The notes under the pieces: model-generated
The model's database searches: none
What the model was told of the DNA's origin: nothing
Seen by the model: the letters and a program-made list of their open reading frames with translations, nothing else
DNA from: Pararobbsia alpina
GTDB lineage: Bacteria; Pseudomonadota; Gammaproteobacteria; Burkholderiales; Burkholderiaceae
Length of the DNA stretch: 64,000 nt
Assembly: GCF_902859895.1 (NCBI RefSeq)
Contig: NZ_CADIKM010000002.1
Location: 62,001-126,000 of the forward strand
Reading direction: 5' to 3'
In this document: piece by piece, positions 37,176 through 46,981 of the stretch
Position numbering within the stretch: position 1 is the stretch's first letter
How the letters are laid out: every line of letters starts with the position of its first letter
Program-made: the position numbers and the translations under genes

Positions 37176-38648
37176 TCAGAATGTTTCCCAGTCGCTATCG
37201 TTGCCGCTCGACACCGGGGCGGGCGCCGACCGGCGTGCGCGCGGCGCGTTCCCGGGGCTGGCTTCGGACAGCTGAGGCTCGTGTTTGGCTTCGCCCGCCG
37301 AGGACTGGGCGTGGCGTGCATCGGCTCCCGTCGGCAGTTGCAGTGCCGGCACGGGACGTTCCTTCCTGCCCGCGAGCTTCGGCTTGCCGAGCACCGGCGG
37401 ACGGGCGGCGGCCGGTCGATCGGCCAGGCGGCGCGGCGCAGCCTGCGCGGGAAGCGTGGGCTTCACCGGCGCACGAGTCTGGGTGCCGATCGAAGTCGTT
37501 GCGCTCAGCGGGGCGAGCGCCGTTACGCGCGAGCTGCTCTCACCGCCTTCGATCCTCCAGGTCGCGAGCACATCCTTCAGTGCACGCGTATGGTCTTCGA
37601 GCGAACCTGCTGCCGCGGCGGACTGCTCGACGAGCGCGGCGTTCTGCTGAGTCACGTTGTCCATCTGCGTGACCGCGCGGTTGACCTGCTCGATGCCACC
37701 GCTCTGCTCTTCGGAGGCGGCGCTGATCTCACCCATGATGTCAGTCACGCGTTGCACGGCCTGCACGATGTCGGACATCGTGCGTCCGGCACGACCGACG
37801 AGTTCGGAACCGCTCGCGACCTTGTCGGCCGAATCGCCGATCAGGTCCTTGATTTCCTTCGCCGCCGCCGCGCTGCGCTGGGCGAGCGTACGGACTTCAC
37901 CGGCGACCACGGCGAAGCCGCGGCCCTGTTCACCCGCGCGCGCCGCTTCGACGGCGGCGTTCAGCGCGAGGATATTGGTCTGGAAGGCAATGCCCTCGAT
38001 CACGCCGATGATGTCGGCGACCTTGCGCGAGCTCGTGGAAATCGCTTCCATCGTGCTCACGACCTGACCGACGACTTCGCCACCCTGCGAGGCGATGCCC
38101 GATGCGCTCACGGCGAGCTGGCTCGCCTGGCGCGCATTGTCCGCGTTCTGACGCACGGTCGTGGTCAGCTGCTCCATGCTCGAGGCGGTTTCCTGCAGCG
38201 AAGCGGCCTGCTGTTCGGTGCGCGCTGACAAGTCGGTGTTGCCGCTCGCGATCTCGCGAGCGCCCAGATCGATCGAGTCGGCACCGGCACGCGCCGAGCG
38301 CATCGTGAGGGTCAGGCCGTCACGCAGCTTGCGGATCGCCCCGAGCAGGCGGCCGATCTCGTCCGTGCTGTTCGCTTCGACACGCAGGGTCAGGTCGCCC
38401 GACGCGATGCGTTCACAGAAGGCCGCACACGCTTCGAGCGGCTGCACGACCTTGCTTCTGAGGATCGCGTAGATCACGACCAGCACGATCAACGTGGCAA
38501 CGGTCACGCCCGAGCTGAAATAGTTCTTGCCCACGCCATTGCCGCTGAGGGTCAGTGCGAGGTCCGCCCAGCCCCCCGCCACGGACAGCACGGCGATCAC
38601 CGCCAGTGCGAGCGTGAGGCTCATTCGAATCGTCAGGTTTTTAAACAT
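37176..38648 (-). CDS. Methyl-accepting chemotaxis protein with minimal periplasmic segment
   Basis: This membrane chemoreceptor signals to CheA/CheW. The 490-residue product has TM1 at about residues 8-27, only about 19 periplasmic residues, TM2 at about 47-63, a HAMP-like linker, and the methylation and signalling helices with the hairpin tip [21 protein letters not shown] Pro/Ala/Lys-rich tail ends with the CheR/CheB-docking pentapeptide DWETF (486-490). It lacks the roughly 150-residue ligand-binding domain of Tsr/Tar-type receptors, so it cannot sense ligands in the same way. It lies within the che operon after cheW. Confidence 0.95.
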   Translation of the reverse strand: MFKNLTIRMSLTLALAVIAVLSVAGGWADLALTLSGNGVGKNYFSSGVTVATLIVLVVIYAILRSKVVQPLEACAAFCERIASGDLTLRVEANSTDEIGRLLGAIRKLRDGLTLTMRSARAGADSIDLGAREIASGNTDLSARTEQQAASLQETASSMEQLTTTVRQNADNARQASQLAVSASGIASQGGEVVGQVVSTMEAISTSSRKVADIIGVIEGIAFQTNILALNAAVEAARAGEQGRGFAVVAGEVRTLAQRSAAAAKEIKDLIGDSADKVASGSELVGRAGRTMSDIVQAVQRVTDIMGEISAASEEQSGGIEQVNRAVTQMDNVTQQNAALVEQSAAAAGSLEDHTRALKDVLATWRIEGGESSSRVTALAPLSATTSIGTQTRAPVKPTLPAQAAPRRLADRPAAARPPVLGKPKLAGRKERPVPALQLPTGADARHAQSSAGEAKHEPQLSEASPGNAPRARRSAPAPVSSGNDSDWETF

Positions 38649-38723
38649 AGTACTTTCTCATGACCGCAAAGGTCGGTTCGAGCAGGGGTTGGGCTACGTC
38701 GCGGAGCTCGACCACGTGCGGGG

Positions 38724-39233
38724 TCAGGCAACGACGTTTTCCATCAACGCCATTTCTTCGCTGGTCATCAGTTTCTCGATGTCCATCAGGATCAGCATGC
38801 GGCCTTCGACCGTGCCGAGTCCCGTCAGGAATTCGGTGTTCAGCGTCGAACCGAATTCGGGCGCCGGCTTGATCTCGTCGTTGGTCAGCGTCAGCACGTC
38901 CGACACGCCGTCGACCACCATGCCGACCACGCGGCTGGCAACGTTCAGGATGATCACGACGGTCTGGTGGTCGTATTCGACCCGGCCCAGGTTGAACTTG
39001 ATGCGCATGTCGACGATCGGCACGATGATGCCGCGCAGGTTGATCACGCCCTTGACGAACTCGGGCGCATTCGCGATCCGGGTCACGGTGTCGTAGCCGC
39101 GGATCTCCTGCACCTTGAGGATGTCGATCCCGTATTCTTCCGAGCCAAGCGCGAACACCAGGAATTCCTGTCCGGCTGCTTCGGCTTCCTGTGCACGCCC
39201 GCGGGCGGTGCTCATTGACTTGATGTCTGCCAT
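38724..39233 (-). CDS. cheW: Chemotaxis coupling protein CheW
   Basis: CheW couples receptors to CheA. The 169-residue product is a single CheW/SH3-like domain with [36 protein letters not shown] and [19 protein letters not shown]. It lies 23 bases after cheA and 75 before the receptor gene. Confidence 0.98.
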   Translation of the reverse strand: MADIKSMSTARGRAQEAEAAGQEFLVFALGSEEYGIDILKVQEIRGYDTVTRIANAPEFVKGVINLRGIIVPIVDMRIKFNLGRVEYDHQTVVIILNVASRVVGMVVDGVSDVLTLTNDEIKPAPEFGSTLNTEFLTGLGTVEGRMLILMDIEKLMTSEEMALMENVVA

Positions 39234-39256
39234 GTCTGTCTCACTGTTTCAAAAGA

Positions 39257-41470
39257 TCATGCCGCCGCATGCTGGGCGGAATTCGAATGTCCACGATGGA
39301 GATCGCGCGCGAGACGCGACAGCGCGGCGACATCGACGATCAACGCGACGCTGCCGTCACCGAGAATCGTCGCGGCCGAAATGCCGTGGATCTTTCGGTA
39401 GTTCGTCTCGAGGTTCTTCACCACGACCTGCTGCTGGCCGACGAGTTCGTCGACGAGCAATGCGAAGCGGCGGCCCTCGGCCTGCATGATGACCACGATG
39501 CCCTGGGTCGGATCAGTGCGGGCGTCGGCGACGGTGAAGGTCGCATGCAGCTCGACGAGCGGCAGGTATTCGCCGCGCACGCGCACGAGTCGCTCGTTGC
39601 CCGCCACGGTGTAGATGTCGCCGGCTTCGGGCTGCAGCGACTCCATCACGAAATTCAGCGGCAGGATGAAGATCTCGCTGCCGGTCTTGACCGACATGCC
39701 GTCGAGAATCGCCAGCGTGAGCGGCAACACGATCCGCGTGGTGGTGCCCTGGCCCGCGCGCGAGGTGATCTCGACGTGGCCGCCCATGTCCTGGATGTTG
39801 CGCTTGACGACGTCCATGCCGACGCCGCGGCCTGAGACGTCCGTGACCTGTTCGGCCGTCGAGAAGCCCGGTGCGAAGATCAGGTTCCAGACGTCTTCGT
39901 CAGGCATGTTTTCGGTCACGCCCGGCATGCCCTGCTTGAGCGCCTTGGCGAGAATCTTGTCGCGGCGCAGACCGGCGCCGTCGTCCGACACTTCAATCAC
40001 GATGTTGCCGCCGGCGTGTTCGGCCGACAGGATCAGCTGACCCACCGGATCCTTGCCCGCCGCGACGCGCACCTCGGGTGTCTCGATGCCGTGATCGAGG
40101 CTGTTGCGCACGAGATGGGTCAACGGATCGGTGATGCGCTCGATCAGACTCTTGTCGAGCTCGGTCGCCTGACCGAACGTGATGAGTTCGATCTGCTTGC
40201 CGAGCTTGCTCGCGAGATCGCGAACCAGCCGCGGAAAGCGGCTGAACACATAGTCCATCGGCATCATGCGGATTGACATCACCGCTTCCTGCAGATCGCG
40301 CGCATTGCGTTCGAACTGCGCCATGCCGTTGAACAGGCGATCGTGGATCACGGGGTCGAACACGCTCGCGGTCTGCGCCAGCATCGCCTGGGTGATCACG
40401 AGTTCGCCGACGAGGTTGATCAACTGGTCGACCTTCTCGACACCGACGCGAATCGAGCTGCCCTCGCCGCCGCTCGGAGCGGCGGCCCGCGCCTTCTGAC
40501 CCGGTGCGCCGGCCGCGGGTGCGGCCGGTGCCTGCTCGTCGAGCGCGGGACTCGCGACCGGTGCGGGCGATGTGCTTTGCGTGGGCGCGGCCGATGCAGT
40601 GTTTGCTACTGCGACCGCGGGGCTCGCGACCTCGACCACCGGCGCCGCCTCCACGACCGCGGCCGCGGCCACGGGCAGGGCGGTCTCTTCGACCTGCTCT
40701 GCGGGCGGCGTGCCCTTCGTGATCTCAATCTGGTCCATGTCGATCACGAAACAGCAGACGGCGATGATGTCGTCTTCGGAACAGTCGGTTTCGAGCCACA
40801 GCGTGAGCCTGTCTCCCGACTTGACCTGCGAGGCGACCTTGCCGAGATTGCCGAGTTCGTCGGTCAGCAGGTCCTGGTCCTTCTCGCCGACGCCCTTGAG
40901 CACGATCTTCAGGTGCGGGGTGCCAGGGGCTTCAGGTGCCGTGTCTTCGGCGGCCTTCTCGCCTGCGAGCTGCGTGAGCGTGTCGGTCACGTGCTCAGGT
41001 ACGCCCGATGTATTCGGCGCGACTGCCTTTGCCGGCGCGGTCGCCGGCGCTGCCGCGGGGGCCTCGTCCTTGCCGGCCGCCTGCTCGGCGGCGAGCCGGT
41101 GGAGCTTCGCGCAGATCTCCGCGGCCTGGGCGGCATCGGGCTCGCTCGAGGCGCGGTAGGCATTGAGCTGGTCGGAGAGCACATCCTTGGTCTCGAGGAA
41201 CAGGTCGACCATATCCGTGCGCAGGGTCATCTCGCCGGTGCGAGCACGGTCAAGCAGCGACTCGAGAATGTGCGTCGTCTCGGTGAGCGCGACGAAGCCG
41301 AACGTCGCGGCGCCACCCTTGATCGAATGGGCGCTCCGGAAGATCGCATTCATCTGCTCGGCGTCGGGATTCCCGACGTCGGTTTCGAGCAGCAGGCGCT
41401 CCATCTCGGCGAGCAACTCATCGGCTTCGTCGAAGAAGGTCTGATAGAACTGGGTAATGTCGAGTGTCAT
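39257..41470 (-). CDS. cheA: Chemotaxis histidine kinase CheA
   Basis: CheA autophosphorylates and passes phosphate to CheY and CheB. The 737-residue product has P1 with the phospho-accepting His48 (AHSIKGGAATFGF), a P2 region for CheY/CheB (about 180-260) followed by an Ala/Pro/Val-rich linker, P3 dimerisation, P4 kinase boxes (N box HLVRNSLDHGIE, G boxes VSDDGAGLRRDKI and DVSGRGVGMDVVK) and a P5 CheW-like domain. All key residues are present. The terminal segment is rich in His/Ser/Ala. Confidence 0.98.
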   Translation of the reverse strand: MTLDITQFYQTFFDEADELLAEMERLLLETDVGNPDAEQMNAIFRSAHSIKGGAATFGFVALTETTHILESLLDRARTGEMTLRTDMVDLFLETKDVLSDQLNAYRASSEPDAAQAAEICAKLHRLAAEQAAGKDEAPAAAPATAPAKAVAPNTSGVPEHVTDTLTQLAGEKAAEDTAPEAPGTPHLKIVLKGVGEKDQDLLTDELGNLGKVASQVKSGDRLTLWLETDCSEDDIIAVCCFVIDMDQIEITKGTPPAEQVEETALPVAAAAVVEAAPVVEVASPAVAVANTASAAPTQSTSPAPVASPALDEQAPAAPAAGAPGQKARAAAPSGGEGSSIRVGVEKVDQLINLVGELVITQAMLAQTASVFDPVIHDRLFNGMAQFERNARDLQEAVMSIRMMPMDYVFSRFPRLVRDLASKLGKQIELITFGQATELDKSLIERITDPLTHLVRNSLDHGIETPEVRVAAGKDPVGQLILSAEHAGGNIVIEVSDDGAGLRRDKILAKALKQGMPGVTENMPDEDVWNLIFAPGFSTAEQVTDVSGRGVGMDVVKRNIQDMGGHVEITSRAGQGTTTRIVLPLTLAILDGMSVKTGSEIFILPLNFVMESLQPEAGDIYTVAGNERLVRVRGEYLPLVELHATFTVADARTDPTQGIVVIMQAEGRRFALLVDELVGQQQVVVKNLETNYRKIHGISAATILGDGSVALIVDVAALSRLARDLHRGHSNSAQHAAA

Positions 41471-41657
41471 TCTCTTCTACCGCTTTCGGCTCGCCTCAAT
41501 CAGGCGCGACCGGATATGCATCGTTATACAAGGAGCCCCGCGCATCGCATGCGCCAGGACAGGTTCACCGCGCATTCATTTTCGTACCGTGCTTCGTATT
41601 GCCTTGTCTGCTGTGTCTTGTCGTATTGCCCTGCCTCTGCCTGGACTTCCATCCACG

Positions 41658-42035
41658 TCATGCGCCTTCGTGCAGGACCAGTTCGGATACCACTTCGGTC
41701 AGCGTCTGCGGATCGAGCGGCTTGAGCAGCCAGCCGCTCGCTCCCGCTTCGCGCGCCGCGGTCTTGAACGATTCGCCGAACTCTGTGGTGAGCACGAGGA
41801 TCGGCACCGCGTCGTACGCTTCCATCTGGCGCAACGACTGGATCAGCGTCAGGCCGTCCATGACCGGCATATGCTGGTCGGTCAGCACGAGGTCGAAGGT
41901 CTGTGAGAGCGCATGTCGGAGTGCATCCTGCCCGTCGCACGCTATCGTCACCAGATAGCCGGCCTCGCTCAAGGTCGCCAACAGGATTTCCCGCATCGCC
42001 GCCGAATCGTCGGCTGCCAGAATTCGTCTGCTCAT
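41658..42035 (-). CDS. Second CheY-like single-domain response regulator
   Basis: This receiver-only protein of 125 residues has acidic pocket D9-D10, phospho-acceptor D53 (LVLTDQHMPVMDG), Thr in LVLTTEFGE and Lys in WLLKPLDP. It lies between motB and cheA, as in related species where it is often called cheY1 or tarY; its target is unknown. The start at 42035 (AAGGGG about 10 bases upstream) is preferred over 42071, which has no ribosome site and adds 12 unrelated residues. A role as a phosphate sink or in motor control is possible. Confidence 0.93.
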   Translation of the reverse strand: MSRRILAADDSAAMREILLATLSEAGYLVTIACDGQDALRHALSQTFDLVLTDQHMPVMDGLTLIQSLRQMEAYDAVPILVLTTEFGESFKTAAREAGASGWLLKPLDPQTLTEVVSELVLHEGA

Positions 42036-42071
42036 CGCTTTTTGTCCCCTTGGGGTCGTCGCGCCCGTCAT

Positions 42072-43040
42072 CTAGTGCGGCGGCGCCAGCTGAACCAGCC
42101 CCGTCGCTACTCCGTTCGCCCCACCCGTCTTGTTTTGGATCGACTCCGTCTTCATCTGCTCGTCTCGCCTGATGGCGGCTTCCGCGAGGCGGTTCAATAC
42201 GATGATGCTGATGCGCCGGTTGACCGGATCCAGGGGATTGTCGCGATCGAGGTCCTGCGTCGAAGCCACCCCGACCACCCGCAGCACCTTGCCTTCATCC
42301 ATGCCGCCCGCGATCAGTTCGCGACGCGAGGCGTTCGCGCGATCAGCCGACAGCTCCCAGTTGCTGTAGCCCTTATCGCCGCCCGAGTACTGCTGGGCAT
42401 CGGTGTGTCCCGACAGCATCACGTGGTTCGGCAGGTCATTGAGCGACTTGCCGATCTCGCGCAGGATCTGTTGCATGTACGGTTCGACTATCGCGCTTGC
42501 TGTCGCGAACATCGGGCGGTTCTGTGTATCGACGATCTGGATCCGCAGCCCGTCTGGGGTGATCTCGATACGGATGTTCTGCTGGTATGGCGACAGTTGC
42601 GGGTTCGACGCGACCGCCGCCTCGAGCTTCGCCTTGAGTTCACGCAGCCGCTCCTGGTCGTCGGCATCCTTGGTCGGGTTGATCGACGTCTCGCTCGGCG
42701 TGCGCCGCCCCGCCGCGGTCGTGGCATCGCCATTCTGGCGCGACAGGTCAGTGCCGCCGCCGTTGATGATGCTCGAACCCTCGGACACCTTCTTGCCGCC
42801 GAGCAGCGCTTCTCTCAACGGCATCTTGAAGTAGTCGGCAATACCCGCGAGCTCGGCCGTATTCACCGAACTCAACAGCCAGAGCAGCAGGAAGAACGCC
42901 ATCAAGGCGGTCATGAAGTCGGCATAGGCGAGTTTCCATGCCCCGCCGTGATGGGCGTGCTTCGGCGCGCCGCCGCGCTTGATCACGATGGGCCTTGCCG
43001 GTGCCGCGTCTTCCTTTGCTGCCTTGCCTTTCGCCGCCAT
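42072..43040 (-). CDS. motB: Flagellar stator protein MotB
   Basis: MotB anchors the stator to peptidoglycan and carries the proton. The 322-residue product has one membrane helix with the essential Asp (D41 in KLAYADFMTALMAFFLLLWL), a plug/linker, and a C-terminal OmpA-like domain (LSGHTDAQQYSGGDKGYSNW, ELSADRANASRREL). The Lys-rich N-terminus and an Ala-rich leader are typical. It lies 11 bases after motA. Confidence 0.98.
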   Translation of the reverse strand: MAAKGKAAKEDAAPARPIVIKRGGAPKHAHHGGAWKLAYADFMTALMAFFLLLWLLSSVNTAELAGIADYFKMPLREALLGGKKVSEGSSIINGGGTDLSRQNGDATTAAGRRTPSETSINPTKDADDQERLRELKAKLEAAVASNPQLSPYQQNIRIEITPDGLRIQIVDTQNRPMFATASAIVEPYMQQILREIGKSLNDLPNHVMLSGHTDAQQYSGGDKGYSNWELSADRANASRRELIAGGMDEGKVLRVVGVASTQDLDRDNPLDPVNRRISIIVLNRLAEAAIRRDEQMKTESIQNKTGGANGVATGLVQLAPPH

Positions 43041-43051
43041 GGTCGACCCCG

Positions 43052-43912
43052 TTATTTCGCCTTGACCTGGCGCACGTGTTCTTCGAGCTCGATGAACGAC
43101 GGACGCTCAGTCGAGAACAGCACCTTCCGGCCGAACTCGACGGCAAGCGCCGGTGCATACCCATTCAGGTTGGCGAGGATCGTGACCTTGATGCACTGGA
43201 GCATCTTGGTCGACTCGTCGACGCGCTGTTCGAGCAGCGTGGCGAGCGGTCCGATGAACGCATAAGAAAGAAGAATGCCGAGGAAGGTGCCGACGAGCGC
43301 CTGCGCGATCAGCGCGCCGAGCTCCTGCGGCGGCAGGCCGGCATTGGCCATGGTGTGGACCACGCCCATCACGGCGGCGACGATCCCGAACGCGGGCATC
43401 GCGTCGCCGAGCTTGTGCAGGCAGCCAGCCGGCACATTGCCTTCGTGATGGTGCGTTTCGATCTCCTCATCCATGAGACTTTCGATTTCGAAAGCATTCA
43501 TGTTGCCGCTGATCATGAGCCGCAGGTAGTCGGTCAGGAACTCGACGATGTGGTGGTCGTTGAGGATCTTGGGGTACTGGGAGAACAGCGGGCTGTCGGC
43601 CGGCGCGTCGATATCGGTCTCGAGCGCGAGCATGCCGTCCTTGCGAGCCTTGGCGAGCAGCATGTAGAGCAACGCCATGAGCTGCATATAGAGCGACTTG
43701 TTGTACCGCGATCCGCGCAACAGGCCCGGCAACGCCTTCAGCGTCGCCTTGATCGCCTTGGCGTTGTTGCCGACGATGAACGCGCCCACACCCGCCCCGC
43801 CGATCATCAGCAGTTCGATCGGTTGGACTAGTGCGCCCAGGTGGCCACCCTCCAGCGCGTAACCGCCGAAGACCGAGAGAAGCGTAACGATGTAACCAAT
43901 GAAGACCAGCAC
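43052..43912 (-). CDS. motA: Flagellar stator protein MotA
   Basis: MotA forms the proton channel with MotB and pushes on FliG. The 286-residue product has four membrane helices and the cytoplasmic torque-loop region around LLRGSRYNKSLYMQLMALLY, with the charged residues of the family. It includes PAFGIVAAVMGVVHTM and GALIAQALVGTFLGILLSY. The start codon is GTG with AGGAT upstream. It is the first gene of the operon through cheZ, behind a sigma-28 promoter. Confidence 0.98.
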   Translation of the reverse strand: MLVFIGYIVTLLSVFGGYALEGGHLGALVQPIELLMIGGAGVGAFIVGNNAKAIKATLKALPGLLRGSRYNKSLYMQLMALLYMLLAKARKDGMLALETDIDAPADSPLFSQYPKILNDHHIVEFLTDYLRLMISGNMNAFEIESLMDEEIETHHHEGNVPAGCLHKLGDAMPAFGIVAAVMGVVHTMANAGLPPQELGALIAQALVGTFLGILLSYAFIGPLATLLEQRVDESTKMLQCIKVTILANLNGYAPALAVEFGRKVLFSTERPSFIELEEHVRQVKAK

Positions 43913-43974
43913 TGCCTATATCCTCTTGAGATGGCGTCGAGGGCGCGGCTCAACTCGGGCCGCTGTTGTGCTTG

Positions 43975-44002
43975 ATAACGGCAGAGCCGAAAGTAAACTT
44001 AA
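43975..44002 (-). promoter_or_regulatory. Sigma-28 (FliA) promoter of the motAB-che operon
   Basis: Read on the minus strand, TTAAG (44002-43998), a 15-base spacer and GCCGTTAT (43982-43975) fit the TAAAG-N15-GCCGATAA form of the sigma-28 promoter. It is 63 bases upstream of the motA GTG, in the 286-base gap after flhC. It places stator and chemotaxis genes in the late class. Confidence 0.82.
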
Positions 44003-44198
44003 GCTGAGAGGGAAAGAATCGGCGGACGGGCGGGGCTTTCGGGATCAACGACCCACTGCGCCGCCCAAGTGCCGGATGGCCTGCGCGCCCGCATCGACTC
44101 GCGAGGGGGAGGCGACGGGGACGAATTTCCGGAAATGACCGAGTCCGATACGGGCAAAGTGCACGCGGCGTGATTCGCGAACAACCGGGCCGGCGGCG

Positions 44199-44765
44199 TC
44201 AGTCGACGAGTTCGGCGCCTTCGGAGATTGCCACTTCGCTCACCTCAGCGGTCTTGCGCGTCTTGCCGGCACGCGATGGCGGCTGGCACAGACCGCACAC
44301 CACACCGTTCTTCGGATCGTGCGCATGCGCGACGAAGTGTCCACCGCAGCGGCTGCACGGCGTCATTTGCAACATGCCGCTGTCGAAGAAGCGCACGAGC
44401 GTCCAGGCGCGCGTCAGCCCGAGTACCGCTTCGCCGCCCTGGAGTTCGACATGTTCGAGATAGAGCCGGTAACTCTTGACCACTGCCTGGATCGTGTTGC
44501 AGTTGCCGTGGTCGACCATGAAACGGTAGGTGTTGTAAAACAGTGAAGAGTGGATGTTCGGCAGCCAGGTCATGAACCAGTCCGTCGAAAAGGGCAGCAT
44601 GCCCTTGGGTGGCGAAACACCCCTGAGTTCCTTGTAAAGCTTGATCAGTCGGTCGCGGCTCAGATTAGTCTCGGCCTCGAGCAGTTGCAGTCGCGCACCG
44701 AGTTCAATCAACTCGATGGCGAGCGTGATTTCTTTCGCTTCAAGGACTACGCTTTTCGATGCCAT
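44199..44765 (-). CDS. flhC: Flagellar master regulator FlhC
   Basis: FlhC joins FlhD to form the FlhD4C2 activator of early flagellar promoters. The 188-residue product has the DNA-binding N-terminal part and four zinc-binding cysteines C137, C140, C157 and C160 in [11 protein letters not shown] and GVVCGLCQ. The start at 44765 was chosen because GGAGAA lies 5 bases before it; a longer in-frame reading adds a 46-residue unrelated leader. It follows flhD after 91 bases. Confidence 0.97.
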   Translation of the reverse strand: MASKSVVLEAKEITLAIELIELGARLQLLEAETNLSRDRLIKLYKELRGVSPPKGMLPFSTDWFMTWLPNIHSSLFYNTYRFMVDHGNCNTIQAVVKSYRLYLEHVELQGGEAVLGLTRAWTLVRFFDSGMLQMTPCSRCGGHFVAHAHDPKNGVVCGLCQPPSRAGKTRKTAEVSEVAISEGAELVD

Positions 44766-44856
44766 GTTGCTTCTCCTCGCGACTCGCCTTGAGGCGTCCC
44801 GCTCCCGATATCCTGCTTCCGGGAGGCGGGCAGAATCGGGTGTCTGAATCGAAAAC

Positions 44857-45177
44857 TCAACCGATGTGTTCGACGGGCTGACCCGCCAGCAGGATGGCCG
44901 CATGTGACGACGCGACGCTGGCGTTCTTGCCCGTATGCGTCAACGACGACAGCACCACGTGATCGTCGAAGCGGAACCGGCACAGCAGCTGGTTGGTTGC
45001 CGCCAGCTTGACGGTCTGGGACAGGGTCAGGTTCGCGAGCACGTCGGCGACGTGATCGGAGATCCCCATCCGATACATGCCCGTGGATTTGTCTTCTCGC
45101 AGCAAGCGCTGCGCGAGAAGCAAATAGGACAAGTTAACTTCCTTGATTTCATTGAGCATTTCGCTGTTGTAGCTCAT
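44857..45177 (-). CDS. flhD: Flagellar master regulator FlhD
   Basis: FlhD is the partner of FlhC. The 106-residue helical protein matches the family at [26 protein letters not shown]-type segment [17 protein letters not shown] and [19 protein letters not shown]. It is the first gene of the flhDC unit. The 733 bases upstream carry no gene and contain palindromic elements likely to matter for its control. Confidence 0.97.
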   Translation of the reverse strand: MSYNSEMLNEIKEVNLSYLLLAQRLLREDKSTGMYRMGISDHVADVLANLTLSQTVKLAATNQLLCRFRFDDHVVLSSLTHTGKNASVASSHAAILLAGQPVEHIG

Positions 45178-45309
45178 GATGCCCCCGTTCTGGTTGACTG
45201 CCGCAGGTAAAAATTTGCCTGACCTGTTGATGGAGCGAATTCTGCGGGAGGCGCCCAGGAGTCGAAATCGGAAGAAGCGAAGTCAGCGAATAAAGTTTTT
45301 CTAAAAAAC

Positions 45310-45330
45310 ATGTAGGAAGAATTCCTACAT
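45310..45330. promoter_or_regulatory. Candidate operator: 9-bp inverted repeat upstream of flhD
   Basis: ATGTAGGAA (45310-45318) and TTCCTACAT (45322-45330) form a perfect dyad with a 3-base centre, 133-153 bases before the flhD start. The size and symmetry suit a dimeric regulator controlling flhDC. The regulator is unknown. Confidence 0.5.
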
Positions 45331-45654
45331 TTGAGCCCGGACATCGGCCCGACAAGGGTTTTCAGCCTGTCAGGCGAAGTCCGGCAGATCCGAAGGTCTT
45401 ACCTCACCTTCCGGTACTTCGGTTTTTTCGGCGTATTTCTTACCGCGAACACTTGGGAAGGGGCCAATCGGCCGATCGGTAACTTTTGTTGCGGCGAGTG
45501 ACCCCGAACCGAGGCCAGGTGCAAACTAGCGAAGTTTTGCTGTTGCCGTCCCTCCTTCTGCGTTTACGGCACGACACAAGAATACTTTAGCGAAAGTGAG
45601 TACCAATTAACTCGCGTCTGAACTCGTGTCTGAATGCAAGCACGCGCTTACACG

Positions 45655-45666
45655 GGGGTATACCCC
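45655..45666. promoter_or_regulatory. Perfect 12-bp palindrome GGGGTATACCCC
   Basis: GGGGTATACCCC is fully palindromic and lies about 245 bases before the glycosyltransferase start and 478 before flhD. G tracts around a TATA centre resemble some metal or small-molecule-sensor operators, but no regulator can be named. Confidence 0.35.
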
Positions 45667-45910
45667 AAACGCTTGAATCGTGTGAGCAACACGACGTTTT
45701 CGATCGTGGGCAGTCGAGCCGGCAGGCTGGAAAGCGATAAGTGCGCGTCTATTTGCGGATCGATGCTTCTGGCATGATCATTTCCCGATGTAACAACGGC
45801 AAGTCTTTGAAAGGAAAGCTGAAAACGCAGGGGCGCACCAAGATAATGGGCTCACCAATCGCGACGGCTCCAACGGGCCGCTTCGAGATCCATCGATCCA
45901 GGAGAAGCCA

Positions 45911-46981
45911 ATGCGTATCGCCCAAATCGCCCCGTTGCACGAGGCCGTCCCTCCCAAGTTCTACGGCGGCACCGAACGTGTCGTGTCGTATCTGACCGAA
46001 GCGCTGGTGGAACAGGGACACGACGTGACCCTGTTCGCCAGCGGCGATTCGGTTACCCGCGCGCAACACGAAGCCGCCTGGCCGCAGGCACTCCGGCTCG
46101 ACCCGTCGATCCGCGATTGGGTTGCGCCGCACATGCTGTTGCTCGAACAGGTACGCCAGCGCGCTCATGAATTCGACGTGCTGCATTTCCACCTCGACTA
46201 CCTGCCCTTCTCGCTCTTCTCGGGTCTCGACACGCCGTTCGTCACGACACTGCACGGCCGCCTCGACCTGCCTGAGTTGCAGCCGATATTTTCGGCTTTT
46301 CCCCAAGCACCGGTGGTTTCGATATCCGATTCGCAGCGCCAGCCGTTGCCCCAGGCGGGGTGGCTCAATACGATCTACCACGGCCTGCCGGCCGATCTGC
46401 TGTCGCCGCGCAAAGAGGTGAAGCCGGGCTATCTGGCGTTCCTCGGGCGAATCTGCCCCGAAAAGCGCGTTGATACCGCCATCGAAATCGCGGCGCGAGT
46501 CGGCTTGCCCCTCAAGATTGCGGCGAAGGTCGACAAGGTCGATCGCGAATACTTCGAACGCGATATCAAGCCCTTGCTGAGCAAGGCGGATGTCGAATTT
46601 GTAGGCGAGATCAACGAAGCGCAGAAACCCGCCTTCCTGTCGGGTGCCCAGGCATTGCTGTTCCCGATCGACTGGTGCGAGCCGTTCGGCCTCGTGATGA
46701 TCGAAGCCATGGCGTGCGGAACGCCGGTCATCGCGTTTCGCCGCGGTTCCGTGCCGGAGGTCGTCGACCATGGCGTGACCGGCTACGTTGTAGACGATGT
46801 GGATGGCGCGGTCGAAGCAATCGGCCGGCTCGACGAACTTTCGCGCGATGAAATCCGGGCGCAATTTGAACGCCGCTTTACGTCGGACATCATGGCGGGG
46901 AATTATGTCGCCGCCTACGAGTCGCTGATCCACACGCGTCGTCCGACCCGTCGCGAGCTGCGCAGTGTGGCTGTGGGTTGA
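45911..46981 (+). CDS. Family-4 glycosyltransferase (group 1)
   Basis: This is a retaining-type, GT-B-fold glycosyltransferase transferring a sugar from a nucleotide donor. The 356-residue product starts with the acceptor-binding motif MRIAQIAPLHEAVPPKFYGG (Gly-rich loop YGGTERVV) and has the donor-binding EX7E-type motif in EPFGLVMIEAMACGTP. There is no membrane segment. It stands alone, with AGGAGA about 6 bases before the ATG. The acceptor is not predictable; cell-surface or storage saccharide synthesis is possible. A flagellar role is suggested only by location. Confidence 0.85.
   Translation: MRIAQIAPLHEAVPPKFYGGTERVVSYLTEALVEQGHDVTLFASGDSVTRAQHEAAWPQALRLDPSIRDWVAPHMLLLEQVRQRAHEFDVLHFHLDYLPFSLFSGLDTPFVTTLHGRLDLPELQPIFSAFPQAPVVSISDSQRQPLPQAGWLNTIYHGLPADLLSPRKEVKPGYLAFLGRICPEKRVDTAIEIAARVGLPLKIAAKVDKVDREYFERDIKPLLSKADVEFVGEINEAQKPAFLSGAQALLFPIDWCEPFGLVMIEAMACGTPVIAFRRGSVPEVVDHGVTGYVVDDVDGAVEAIGRLDELSRDEIRAQFERRFTSDIMAGNYVAAYESLIHTRRPTRRELRSVAVG

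Larger units (their letters stand above)
45178..45910. other. Gene-free flhDC upstream region (733 bases)
   Basis: No credible gene was seen here. The region is less GC-rich than its surroundings and lies between the divergent flhD (-) and a glycosyltransferase (+). It holds at least two palindromes (45310-45330 and 45655-45666), an A/T-rich stretch at 45290-45310, and several T runs (for example 45423-45428). It probably contains the flhDC promoter and operators and the promoter of the glycosyltransferase. Confidence 0.7.

Noticed and set aside
40343-41725. Plus-strand open frame (460 codons) opposite cheA
   Set aside because: Shadow of cheA; composition is Arg/Gly/Leu-rich and no family is recognisable.
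46275-46300. GCCGATATT inside the GT4 gene as a sigma-28 -10 element
   Set aside because: No TAAAG-type -35 at the right distance and it lies within coding sequence with no gene properly placed downstream.
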